Source: Terrisporobacter sp. (GTDB lineage: Bacteria; Bacillota; Clostridia; Peptostreptococcales; Peptostreptococcaceae). From it: 35,527 nucleotides of DNA. The position numbers and the translations under genes are program-made. Below the pieces are notes generated by a model. It searched no databases. It worked only from the letters and a program-made list of their open reading frames with translations, and was not told the origin of the DNA. Shown one piece after another: positions 27,524 to 34,587 of this stretch; the first letter of the stretch is position 1, and each line of letters starts with the position of its first letter. Location of the stretch: the NCBI RefSeq assembly GCF_017888745.1, contig NZ_JAGHFM010000076.1, forward strand, positions 1 through 35,527. The letters are read 5' to 3'.

Positions 27524-29452
27524 ATGGCTAAAGTGTTTTTTAAATCACATAACAAAGAAGTTCAGTGTGAAGTGGGTGAAAATTTATTAGATTTAGCAAG
27601 AAAGGCAGATATATTTATAGATGCACCTTGTAATGGATCTCAATCATGTGGAAAATGTAAAGTTAAACTATTAGATGGCAAATGTGATACTGAAAAAAAT
27701 ATACATATTAGTGATGATGAATGGGAACAAGGATATATATTAGCCTGTGCCACTAAAGTTACTGAAGATATAGTAGTAGATGTTCCATCTAAACTTTCTT
27801 CATCAATGCATGGTATGAAAATAGAAGGTTCAGATAAAAAAGTGGATAAGGATTTATTTGATAGAGCTAAGAAATTAATAGACGATAACGGGCTTTCATA
27901 TAGCACTAATATAGAAAAAAGATATATTGAATTAGAAGAACCATCATTAGATGATAACATAAGTGATGTTGACAGACTTGAAAGACAAGTGAGACAAGAT
28001 TTTGGAATAGATGGAATTGATTTTAGATTAGATATATTAAGAAAAATGCCAAAAGTATTAAGAGAAAATAATTTTAAGGTAACTTTAACTTATGTTAAAA
28101 AGAGAAATAAAATAACAATATTAAATATTGAATCAGGAAATAAAGAGGGAGAATTATACGGTCTAGCTATAGATATAGGGACTACTTCTGTTGTTGTGTG
28201 TTTAGTAAATTTAATAACTAATGAAATTATTGAAAAAACATCATCAGGAAATTCTCAAATAAGATACGGCGCAGATGTTATAAATAGAATAGTATTTGCC
28301 GTTAGAAAAGATAATCTAGAAATTATGAGAAAGGCAATAGTAGAAGATACTTTAAATCCTTTAATAGAGTCAATCTATGAAAAAACAGGTATTGATAAGA
28401 ATAATGTAATTAGAGCTGTTATTTCCGGGAATACTACTATGTCTACGCTATTTTTAGGTATATATCCTGATTATTTGAGATTAGAACCTTATATACCACC
28501 ATATTTAAAATCACCAAGACTAATGGGCGAAGATGTAGGCTTAAATATTAATCAAAGTGCATTAATTTATCTATCTCCAAATGTAGCTAGTTATGTTGGT
28601 GGAGATATAACAGCAGGTGTATTATCAGCAGGTATATGGGCAAGTGAAGAGAATACACTATTCATTGATTTGGGTACTAATGGAGAAATAGTATTTGGAA
28701 ATAAAGATTTCATGATGTGCTGTGCATGTTCTGCTGGGCCAGCTTTTGAAGGTGGAGGTATAAGTTGTGGAATGAGAGCCTCTGCTGGTGCAATTGAAAA
28801 AGTTAGTATTGATAAGGATACTTTAGAACCGAAATTGACTATAATTGGAGAAGGTAACCCAATAGGAATATGTGGTTCTGGTATAATAGATTTAATCTGC
28901 CAAATGCTACTTAAAGGTGTAATAGATAGAAGAGGTAAAATCCAAAAAGGTCTTGATAATAGAAGAGTAAGATTTAATGAGCATGAAATTGGTGAGTATG
29001 TATTAGCTTTCAAGGATGACTATGAAGGTTTAGAAAATGATTTAGTTGTAAATGAAGTAGATATAGATAACTTTATAAGAGCTAAAGGAGCCATATATTC
29101 AGGAGCATCTGTGCTTCTTGAAAGTTTAGGCATGGATTTTGAAGTCATAGATAAAGTATATATAGCTGGAGGTATAGGAAATAACCTTGACATAGAAAAT
29201 TCTATATTAATTGGATTACTACCTGATGTAGATAGAAGTAAATTTAAATATATAGGAAATAGTTCATTAGTTGGTTCTTACTTAGCTTTAATTAGTTCAG
29301 ATGCAAAACATAAACTAGAGGAAATAGGTTCACAAATGACATATGTAGAATTAAGTGTATATCCTACATATATGGATGAATTTGTTTCTGCATGTTTCTT
29401 ACCTCATACCAATATAGATAGTTTTCCAACAGTAAAAGAAATCTTAGAATAA
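27524..29452 (+). CDS. acsV: Corrinoid activation/reduction protein AcsV (ASKHA ferredoxin)
   Basis: This 642-aa protein is of the reductive activator type for corrinoid proteins. It has an N-terminal [2Fe-2S] ferredoxin domain with Cys36, 42, 45 and 75 (PCNGSQSCGKC ... LACAT), a linker, and a C-terminal ATP-binding ASKHA/DUF4445 domain. That domain has AIDIGTTSVVVCLV, SGNTTMSTLFLG, IDLGTNGEI and IAGGIGNNLD. It probably restores Co(II) of the AcsC corrinoid to Co(I) at the expense of ATP. It starts at ATG after TTGGGGTGAT. It lies behind the gcvH terminator, so it has its own promoter or depends on read-through. Confidence 0.92.
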   Translation: MAKVFFKSHNKEVQCEVGENLLDLARKADIFIDAPCNGSQSCGKCKVKLLDGKCDTEKNIHISDDEWEQGYILACATKVTEDIVVDVPSKLSSSMHGMKIEGSDKKVDKDLFDRAKKLIDDNGLSYSTNIEKRYIELEEPSLDDNISDVDRLERQVRQDFGIDGIDFRLDILRKMPKVLRENNFKVTLTYVKKRNKITILNIESGNKEGELYGLAIDIGTTSVVVCLVNLITNEIIEKTSSGNSQIRYGADVINRIVFAVRKDNLEIMRKAIVEDTLNPLIESIYEKTGIDKNNVIRAVISGNTTMSTLFLGIYPDYLRLEPYIPPYLKSPRLMGEDVGLNINQSALIYLSPNVASYVGGDITAGVLSAGIWASEENTLFIDLGTNGEIVFGNKDFMMCCACSAGPAFEGGGISCGMRASAGAIEKVSIDKDTLEPKLTIIGEGNPIGICGSGIIDLICQMLLKGVIDRRGKIQKGLDNRRVRFNEHEIGEYVLAFKDDYEGLENDLVVNEVDIDNFIRAKGAIYSGASVLLESLGMDFEVIDKVYIAGGIGNNLDIENSILIGLLPDVDRSKFKYIGNSSLVGSYLALISSDAKHKLEEIGSQMTYVELSVYPTYMDEFVSACFLPHTNIDSFPTVKEILE

Positions 29453-29479
29453 TATAAAATTTATTAATTTATAATTATA

Positions 29480-29527
29480 TAAAAAAACTCCTATAATATT
29501 TATAAAAAATATTATAGGAGTTTTTTT
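29480..29527. terminator. Strong intrinsic terminator after acsV
   Basis: AAAAAAACTCCTATAATATT pairs with AATATTATAGGAG followed by TTTTTTT. Because A and T runs flank both sides, it can act in both directions. Confidence 0.93.
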
Positions 29528-29793
29528 ATGACAATAAATAATTACACTAAATTAGAAAATTATCAATGGAAGTAATTTATAAATAAAGAACATGTAAATT
29601 TAAAATTAAAAATGAAATATGTCAAGTTATGCAATAATACATAAAATAATGTATAATATTGAATTTTAATGAAATAAAATATATAAAATTAAATATTTTG
29701 ACAATTCATGTATATATTTACAACATAATTAATAATTGATAATCTTATATATATAGTCCAGTATAGAAGTGTTCAAAATACTGGAGGTTTAAT
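29528..29793. other. AT-rich gap between acsV and the His-rich peptide gene
   Basis: No credible gene here; a 15-codon ORF at 29528 has no ribosome binding site. There is a TTGACA at 29698-29703 without a good -10 at the right distance, and a TATAAT at 29652-29657 with a poor -35. AATAATTGATAATC near 29731-29744 resembles half of a metal-regulator (Fur-like) site but is not a convincing full match. The promoter for the metal-handling genes should lie here. Confidence 0.4.
29758..29784 (+). promoter_or_regulatory. Hairpin abutting the ribosome binding site of the His/Cys-rich peptide
   Basis: CCAGTAT (29758-29764) and ATACTGG (29778-29784) are exact reverse complements with a 13-nt loop. The last two Gs of the 3' arm are the first two of the GGAGG site (29783-29787) for the 45-aa peptide. 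The fold could partly mask translation start. A functional role is inference. Confidence 0.45.
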
Positions 29794-29931
29794 ATGCTAA
29801 GAAGGAGTTTAATGAAACATCATAATCCACATATAGGTGGATGCTGCGGTAATGGTGGAGAAAACTGCTGTGGGAGCTATGACCATGAAGAACACATACA
29901 TCCATATGATCATGTTCACATTCATGCATAA
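29794..29931 (+). CDS. Small His/Cys-rich putative metal-binding peptide, 45 aa
   Basis: This ORF is too short for the supplied track. It encodes 45 aa with nine His and four Cys. A GGCCGNGGENCCG core with two CC pairs is followed by a C-terminal HEEHIHPYDHVHIHA tail, an obvious transition-metal binding composition. ATG 29794 has GGAGG six bases upstream. An in-frame ATG at 29812 has its own AAGGAG, giving a 39-aa form, so either or both may be used. No signal peptide or membrane helix is present. It precedes an ABC metal-importer operon and shares DHVH with the ATPase tail and the 104-aa protein. Ni storage, delivery or sensing is inferred. Confidence 0.75.
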   Translation: MLRRSLMKHHNPHIGGCCGNGGENCCGSYDHEEHIHPYDHVHIHA

Positions 29932-29964
29932 TAATTAAATAAGATAATCATAACTATAACCATG

Positions 29965-30020
29965 AAGGTTTATGTATTATAGATTTGTTATATCTATACA
30001 TATATAAACCTTTTATTTTT
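29965..30020 (+). terminator. Terminator/attenuator between the small peptide gene and the ABC operon
   Basis: AAGGTTTAT (29965-29973) pairs with ATAAACCTT near 30004-30012, with an inner ATAGAT/TATCTAT helix and a T-rich tail (TTATTTTTT). It lies between the 45-aa gene and the lipoprotein gene. With only about 50 bp left before the next start, and no clear promoter in it, partial read-through into the importer genes is plausible. Confidence 0.65.
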
Positions 30021-30073
30021 TATAAAATAAATTATATAAATTACAAAAAGTATTTTACAGGGGGAATTAATCA

Positions 30074-31099
30074 ATGTTAAAAAGTAAAGGTTTAAGAAGG
30101 GTATTAGCACTATTATCTATAGTAGGGGTAACTTTAAGTTTTGTTGGATGTTCAAATGACAATCAAAAATCTGAAACAACAAAAACAAAAGCAGAAGCAA
30201 GTAACTTTGAACCAGTAGAATTTACATATTCTGATGGAGCTAAAGATTATGATGTAAAAGTTGATAAACCTAGACAAAAAGCAGTTACATTATCCCAGTT
30301 TATGACGGAAATGTTATTGGCATTAGATTTAGGTGATAAAATGGTGGGGACAGCGCTTTTAGATAATCCAATACTTCCAGAATTTGAAGAAGCATACAAT
30401 AAAATACCAGAGTTAGAAGTAGGTGAAGGCCACTCAATATCAAAAGAAGGATTTATGGCTACAGGGGCTGACTTTGTCAGTGGATGGGATTCATCAATAA
30501 GTGAGCAGACAACAGGATCACCAGAGGAGCTTATAAAAAATGATATAACTCCATTTATGGCAAAGTCTTATTCACCAGATGCAACAGTTGAAACAGTATA
30601 CGAAGATTTTGAATTATTAGGAAAAATATTTGGAGTAGAAGATAAAGCTACAGAAGTAATAAATAAAATGAAAAGTGATATAAAAGAAGTAAGTAACAAA
30701 TTAGGTGATATAAAAGAAGAAGATAGAGTAAAAATGATGGTATATGACTCAGGGGAAAAGGATGCCATGGTAGTTGGTTCTGGTCTTGCTAATAACTTAA
30801 TAGATTTAGCTGGAGGGAATAATATATTTGGAAAAGACGCTGAAAAGCCTTATATAAATGTATCTTGGGAAAGTATAGTAGCTGAAAATCCAGAGGTTAT
30901 ATTAGTAACTGACTTTATGGCTGGACAACCAGCACAAGAAAAAATAGATTTCTTAAAGTCTCATCCTGCTCTTAAAGATGTAGCAGCAATAAAAAATGAT
31001 AAAATATATGTTGTAGGATTAGCAGATTTATCTCCAGGTGTTAGAAATCCTAAGCTTATAGAGAAAATGTATGGATATTTCTATGGAGAAAATAAATAA
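30074..31099 (+). CDS. ABC transporter substrate-binding lipoprotein (metal/metal-chelate type)
   Basis: This 341-aa TroA/FepB-like periplasmic-binding-fold lipoprotein has a signal peptide with lipobox VGCSN (Cys26 lipidated), followed by a Lys/Glu/Thr-rich tether. The binding domain has KAVTLSQFMTEMLLALDLGDKMVG at the front and ENPEVILVTD and KIYVVGLADLSPGVRN near the end. This fold serves siderophore, cobalamin, heme and also nickel/cobalt chelate uptake. Sequence alone does not fix the ligand. Location beside CODH/ACS and His-rich nickel-type proteins favours nickel. The stop overlaps the permease start (TAATG). Confidence 0.88.
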   Translation: MLKSKGLRRVLALLSIVGVTLSFVGCSNDNQKSETTKTKAEASNFEPVEFTYSDGAKDYDVKVDKPRQKAVTLSQFMTEMLLALDLGDKMVGTALLDNPILPEFEEAYNKIPELEVGEGHSISKEGFMATGADFVSGWDSSISEQTTGSPEELIKNDITPFMAKSYSPDATVETVYEDFELLGKIFGVEDKATEVINKMKSDIKEVSNKLGDIKEEDRVKMMVYDSGEKDAMVVGSGLANNLIDLAGGNNIFGKDAEKPYINVSWESIVAENPEVILVTDFMAGQPAQEKIDFLKSHPALKDVAAIKNDKIYVVGLADLSPGVRNPKLIEKMYGYFYGENK

Positions 31100-32181
31100 T
31101 GGATATATCAGTACAAGAAAAAAGAGGCCTTTCTAAAAAGAAAGGTTTCCTATTTTGGACAGTATTACTTATTATATTATTAGCTATTACGGTAGTATCA
31201 GCAATAGCAATAGGTAGCACATATATACCTCCTGGAGAAGTTTATAAAGTACTACTAAGTAAATTATCAAATGGAATGCTATTTGGTGATGTGGGAACTA
31301 TAATGACACAAAATATAATATGGGAAATAAGATTTCCAAGAGTGTTATTAGGGGCAATGTGTGGCGCTGGTCTTGCGCTTTGTGGAGTACTTATGCAATG
31401 TGTAACTAAAAATCCAATAGCAGAGCCTTATATATTAGGTATATCATCAGGGGCATCTTGTGGTGCTGTAGCAGTTATAGTTTTAGGTGGAATATCTACT
31501 ATGGGAATAAATAGCATAAGTACAGGTGCTTTTGTAGGTTCAATAATATCAGGAGTTCTTGTATTTGCAATAGGAACTCAAATGGGGAAGACAACTTCTA
31601 CTACGAGGTTAGTACTTACAGGTATGGCAATATCTACAATATTTTCAGCTCTTACTAATTTACTTATATATTCTGCAGATAATTCAAATCAAGCTAAAAA
31701 TGCATTATTTTGGACAGTAGGTAGTTTAGGTGGAGCGAAATGGGATGTACTATTATTACCTTTTATAGTATTAATAATAGTAATTATAGCCTCATTTATG
31801 ATGTCTAAATCTCTAGATATATTACTTTTAGGTGATGATAGTGCAATAATACTAGGAATAAATGTAAAGCTTATTAAGTCAATAATACTTATTTTAGCAA
31901 CTTTACTTACATCCTCTTTAGTTGCAATAACAGGAGCTATAGGATTTATAGGTTTAGTAGTACCACATGTATGCAGAACTATAGCAGGAAGTGACCACAA
32001 AAAATTAATAGTACCCTCATCATTAATAGGGGCAATATTTTTGATAATATCAGATATTTTTGCAAGAGGGCTTTTCCCGCCAATAGAAATACCTATAGGA
32101 ATCATAACATCATTAGTTGGTGGACCATTCTTCTTATATTTAATTTCTAAGAAAAATTATGCTTTTGGAGGAAAAGAGTAA
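31099..32181 (+). CDS. FecCD-family ABC transporter permease
   Basis: This 360-aa membrane protein of the FecCD/BtuC type has about nine to ten hydrophobic helices. Typical features are RFPRVLLGAMCGAGLALCGVLMQ in the first third, EPYILGISSGASCGA, and GAIGFIGLVVPHVCR before the coupling-helix region. It would import the ligand of the adjacent lipoprotein, probably as a homodimer. Both ends overlap neighbours by TAATG (start with lipoprotein stop, stop with ATPase start), showing a tight operon. Confidence 0.92.
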   Translation: MDISVQEKRGLSKKKGFLFWTVLLIILLAITVVSAIAIGSTYIPPGEVYKVLLSKLSNGMLFGDVGTIMTQNIIWEIRFPRVLLGAMCGAGLALCGVLMQCVTKNPIAEPYILGISSGASCGAVAVIVLGGISTMGINSISTGAFVGSIISGVLVFAIGTQMGKTTSTTRLVLTGMAISTIFSALTNLLIYSADNSNQAKNALFWTVGSLGGAKWDVLLLPFIVLIIVIIASFMMSKSLDILLLGDDSAIILGINVKLIKSIILILATLLTSSLVAITGAIGFIGLVVPHVCRTIAGSDHKKLIVPSSLIGAIFLIISDIFARGLFPPIEIPIGIITSLVGGPFFLYLISKKNYAFGGKE

Positions 32182-33032
32182 TGCATAAAATTCAAGTAAA
32201 AAATTTAAGATTTAGCATAGATAAGAATGAAATATTAAAAGATATATCTTTTAATGTTCCTAAGGGAAGTTTTGTAGGTATTATTGGACCTAATGGATCT
32301 GGAAAATCAACTTTATTAAAAAATATATATAGACTATATAAACCATCAAGTGGACAAATTATATTAGATAATAAAGACTTAATTCACATGAAAGATAAAG
32401 ATTGTGCAAAAGAAACTGCAGTACTTGCTCAAGAAAGTGATTCTCAATTTGACTTTACTGTAGAGCAAATAGTAAAAATGGGAAGATATCCGTATAAATC
32501 TATATTTGAAGATTACTCAAAGGAAGATCTGAATATGGTTTCAGATATGCTAAAAAAGGTTGGGCTGGACAATTATATCCATAGAAGTTTTTCAAATTTA
32601 TCTGGAGGAGAGAAGCAAAGAACTTTAATTGCGAGGGCTCTTGTACAAAATACGGATTTTCTAATATTAGATGAACCTACAAATCACTTAGATATAGGAT
32701 AGCAAATACAATTAATGGATCTAGTAAAAAGTTTAAATATAACTACGTTATCTGCTATACATGATATGAATATAGCCTCTATGTATTGTGACTATTTAAT
32801 AGTTATGAAAAAAGGGGAGATAATTGATTTTGGAAAGGTTGAAGAAGTAATAACTTCAGCTATGTTAAAAGATGTTTTTGGAGTAAATGCTTATATAGGT
32901 GTTAATCCTATAAATAAAAAACTACAAGTATCATTTATGCATACTCATGAACATATAAATGGTATTGGAGAAGATCATGTGCACGAAGATGGATTTACAG
33001 GTTTTCATAGTCATCAACATATTTGTTTATAA
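32181..33032 (+). pseudogene. ABC transporter ATPase interrupted by an in-frame TAG
   Basis: One reading frame of 283 positions encodes a FecE/BtuD-type ATPase but contains TAG at 32700-32702 (codon 174). The first part has Walker A GPNGSGKST, a Q-loop AQES, signature LSGGEKQR and Walker B LILDEPTNHLD. After the stop the same frame goes straight on with QIQLMDLVK and the H-loop AIHDMN. The break therefore lies between the D-loop and the switch His, so the 173-aa product alone should be inactive. Family members usually have a Tyr there (LDIxYQ), one base away from TAG. Inactivation, nonsense suppression or a sequence error are all possible. TAG is an ordinary stop elsewhere here (argS, fhs). 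Confidence 0.85.
32703..33032 (+). pseudogene. C-terminal part of the interrupted ATPase, with a His-rich metal-binding tail
   Basis: This is the downstream 109 codons of the same frame. It carries the H-loop AIHDMNIASMYCDY, the DLIVM-like strand and a C-terminal extension not usual for this ATPase family: MHTHEHINGIGEDHVHED and then FHSHQHICL, with eight His and one Cys. The first Met (32715) has no ribosome binding site, so separate translation is unlikely. The tail resembles those of the 45-aa and 104-aa proteins (DHVH) and suggests binding of the transported metal on the cytoplasmic side. Confidence 0.75.
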
Positions 33033-33085
33033 TTTGTATTTATAAATAGATAGTTGAAAAACAATCCATTATTCTTGGCTTATTA

Positions 33086-33125
33086 TTAACAATAATTATG
33101 TTTAAGTATTTGACTTAACAATAAT
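33086..33125 (+). repeat. Direct repeat flanking the cooT promoter -35
   Basis: TTAACAATAAT occurs at 33086-33096 and again at 33115-33125, 29 bp apart start to start. The second copy overlaps the end of the -35 box. The first copy is also part of an ATTATTAACAATAAT palindrome. Candidate operator pair; the AT-rich background makes this tentative. Confidence 0.4.
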
Positions 33126-33138
33126 ATGAGTATATACT
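33110..33138 (+). promoter_or_regulatory. Near-consensus promoter of the cooT unit
   Basis: TTGACT (33110-33115), a 17-bp spacer and TATACT (33133-33138) make a strong sigma-A-type promoter. A near-palindrome ATGAGTATATACTTAT (33126-33141) covers the -10, a good place for a repressor. Predicted transcription start is near 33145, giving a leader of about 110 nt. Confidence 0.75.
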
Positions 33139-33179
33139 TATGGTATAAGAATATAGAAAAATTTGTAAATGGAATCATG

Positions 33180-33223
33180 AAGATTTCTTATTGGCGTTAT
33201 ATTGCCTTTAGAAATCTTTTTTT
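33180..33223 (+). terminator. Leader terminator/attenuator ahead of cooT
   Basis: AAGATTTCT (33180-33188) pairs with AGAAATCTT (33210-33218), with an inner GGC/GCC pair and a seven-T tail. It lies downstream of the strong promoter and only 30 bp before the cooT start, so it may be a regulated attenuator rather than the end of the upstream ABC operon. I do not recognise a known riboswitch in the leader. Confidence 0.7.
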
Positions 33224-33253
33224 GATTAGATTTATAACTAAGGGGGATTTTAT

Positions 33254-33445
33254 ATGTGTGAATCATCTGCATTTGTATTAGGTAAAGATAATAATTTGCA
33301 AAAAGTAATGGAAAATGTAGTAACTGTAGACCCGGCTGATGGGAAAGTATATTTAACAGATTTATTAGGGGACCAAAAAATAATAGATGGTTATATTAAA
33401 GAAATAAGGTTAATGGATCATAAAATAATATTAGCTCAAGAATAA
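33254..33445 (+). CDS. cooT: CooT family nickel-binding protein
   Basis: This 63-aa protein begins MCESSAF and fits the CooT family: short, an N-terminal Met-Cys whose Cys2 is the known nickel ligand, and a small beta-barrel-like sequence (KVYLTDLLGDQKIIDGYIKEI). CooT homologues accompany CODH in CO-oxidising and acetogenic bacteria and bind Ni(II). It starts at ATG after AAGGGGGAT. It heads a three-gene unit with the DUF3842 gene 24 bp downstream. The family call is by pattern and context; exact affinity or role in CODH maturation is not shown by sequence. Confidence 0.8.
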   Translation: MCESSAFVLGKDNNLQKVMENVVTVDPADGKVYLTDLLGDQKIIDGYIKEIRLMDHKIILAQE

Positions 33446-33469
33446 TAATAAAAATTCGAGGTATGTCAA

Positions 33470-33886
33470 ATGATTATAGCTGTAATTGATGGAATGGGTG
33501 GTGGAATAGGTGCTCAGGTAGTTAATGCTCTTAGAGAAGAATTACCAACATATATAGAAATTTATGCTCTGGGAACTAACTCAATAGCAACTAGTGCAAT
33601 GATGAAAGCTCATGCTAATAAAGGTGCTACAGGAGAAAATGCAATAGTAGTTTCTTCTAAAAAGGCAAGTATAATTGTAGCTCCTATATCAGTTGTAATG
33701 CCAAATACAATGATGGGGGAAGTTACTAGTAAAATTAGTGAAGCTGTATCAGATAGTGAAGCATTTAAAATTCTTTTACCTATTATGCCAGAAAATTTTG
33801 AAGTAGTAGGAGTTGAAGGAAAACCATTGTCTTTATTAATAAAAGATACAATAAAAATAATAAAAAAAGAATTTAATATAAAATAA
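33470..33886 (+). CDS. DUF3842 family protein
   Basis: This 138-aa protein has the N-terminal nucleotide-binding-like IAVIDGMGGGIGAQVV and a centre containing ALGTNSIATSAMMKAHANKGATGENA, matching the DUF3842 family as I remember it. There is no cysteine or histidine cluster and no membrane segment. Its position between cooT and a His-rich protein suggests a role in metal handling, but no biochemical function is established to my knowledge. ATG follows a modest GAGGTA site 24 bp after the cooT stop. Confidence 0.75.
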   Translation: MIIAVIDGMGGGIGAQVVNALREELPTYIEIYALGTNSIATSAMMKAHANKGATGENAIVVSSKKASIIVAPISVVMPNTMMGEVTSKISEAVSDSEAFKILLPIMPENFEVVGVEGKPLSLLIKDTIKIIKKEFNIK

Positions 33887-33899
33887 GGGGGATTTAAAA

Positions 33900-34214
33900 A
33901 TGTTAAATAAAAATATAGCTTTATTCCATGAGGGGCATCATCACCATCATGATCATGTACATACTGATTGTGGATGTGGGGGAAGTTGCGGACATGCTCA
34001 TGAAGAAGATCAAATGAGCAAAGATGAAAAAACTTTAAATATATTATTAGTTCATTGGGTGAATCATAACGAGTCTCATGAAGAAGGATTTAGAGAATGG
34101 GTGTCTAAAGCTAAAGAAATGGGAAAAGAAGAATCAGCAGAATATATTGAAAAAGCAATAGAAGCTATGCAAAAAGCTAACGAAATGTTATTAGAAGCTA
34201 AGAAGCATATGTAA
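33900..34214 (+). CDS. His-rich putative metal-binding protein, 104 aa
   Basis: This 104-aa protein has two parts. The N-terminal ~40 residues are a metal-binding stretch with HEGHHHHHDHVH, DCGCGGSCGHAHEE. The C-terminal ~60 residues form a helical domain (LNILLVHWVNHNESHEEGFREW, then a Lys/Glu/Ala-rich amphipathic helix pair). There is no signal peptide, so it is probably cytoplasmic. It is the last gene of the cooT unit, 13 bp after the DUF3842 stop, with AAGGGGGAT before ATG, and a terminator follows. Nickel storage or transfer to CODH/ACS maturation is inferred; binding of Co or Zn is possible. Confidence 0.8.
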   Translation: MLNKNIALFHEGHHHHHDHVHTDCGCGGSCGHAHEEDQMSKDEKTLNILLVHWVNHNESHEEGFREWVSKAKEMGKEESAEYIEKAIEAMQKANEMLLEAKKHM

Positions 34215-34223
34215 TTATAAATT

Positions 34224-34256
34224 AGCAAAGAAGATGAAAATTTTCTTTGCTTTTTA
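34224..34256 (+). terminator. Intrinsic terminator after the His-rich gene
   Basis: AGCAAAGAA pairs with TTCTTTGCT and is followed by TTTTT. It ends the cooT unit. Confidence 0.88.
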
Positions 34257-34363
34257 ATTATATTTGTAATCTATATTTTATTTTAAATTTAATATTATTC
34301 ACAATAAAATGTTTACTTGAAAATTAATTTTTAATATAGAATATATTTTATCTTTACTAAATA

Positions 34364-34392
34364 TTGACACAATGATTATTATGAGATATAAT
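34364..34392 (+). promoter_or_regulatory. Consensus promoter of tRNA-Ser
   Basis: TTGACA (34364-34369), a spacer of exactly 17 bp and TATAAT (34387-34392) form a perfect sigma-A consensus promoter ending 13 bp before the tRNA. Confidence 0.93.
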
Positions 34393-34405
34393 TGAAGTAC
34401 AGTTT

Positions 34406-34498
34406 GGAGAAGTACTCAAGTGGCTCAAGAGGATCCCCTGCTAAGGGATTAGGCTGGATTAAACCGGTGCGAGGGTTCGAATCCCTCCTTCTCCGCCA
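34406..34498 (+). tRNA. tRNA-Ser (anticodon GCU)
   Basis: The acceptor arm GGAGAAG pairs with CTTCTCC, then discriminator G and an encoded CCA. The anticodon stem ATCCC/GGGAT holds the loop CTGCTAA with anticodon GCT at 34440-34442, reading AGC/AGU. A long variable arm (GGCTGGATTAAACCGGT) is typical of serine tRNA, and GGTTCGAATCC is the T loop. It stands alone between its own promoter and terminator. Confidence 0.97.
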
Positions 34499-34501
34499 AT
34501 C

Positions 34502-34536
34502 AAAAGATCTAAGATTTTTATCTTAGGTCTTTTTTA
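34502..34536 (+). terminator. Intrinsic terminator after tRNA-Ser
   Basis: AAAAGATCTAAGAT pairs with ATCTTAGGTCTTTT (one G-U wobble) around TTTT, and ends in a T run. Confidence 0.9.
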
Positions 34537-34544
34537 TATGTTAC

Positions 34545-34587
34545 GGAATTTATAATTTATCTGGTTTGTGGATAAATTATAAATTCC
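34545..34587. repeat. Perfect 17-bp inverted repeat upstream of the ClC gene
   Basis: GGAATTTATAATTTATC (34545-34561) and its exact reverse complement (34571-34587) flank a 9-nt spacer. No T-run follows, so it is not an ordinary terminator. It lies about 80 bp before the chloride channel start and could be an operator or an mRNA hairpin. Confidence 0.8.

Noticed and set aside
28591-29013. 140-aa - strand ORF inside acsV
   Set aside because: It is a shadow of the ASKHA domain coding region with no start signals.
29528-29575. 15-codon ORF right after the acsV terminator
   Set aside because: No ribosome binding site, and its ATG is part of the terminator tail; treated as chance.
32700-32702. 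Pyrrolysine read-through of TAG in the ABC ATPase
   Set aside because: TAG is a normal stop for argS, the 309-aa gene, fhs and the second cooC gene, and no pyl gene is in the window; a nonsense mutation or sequence error is simpler.
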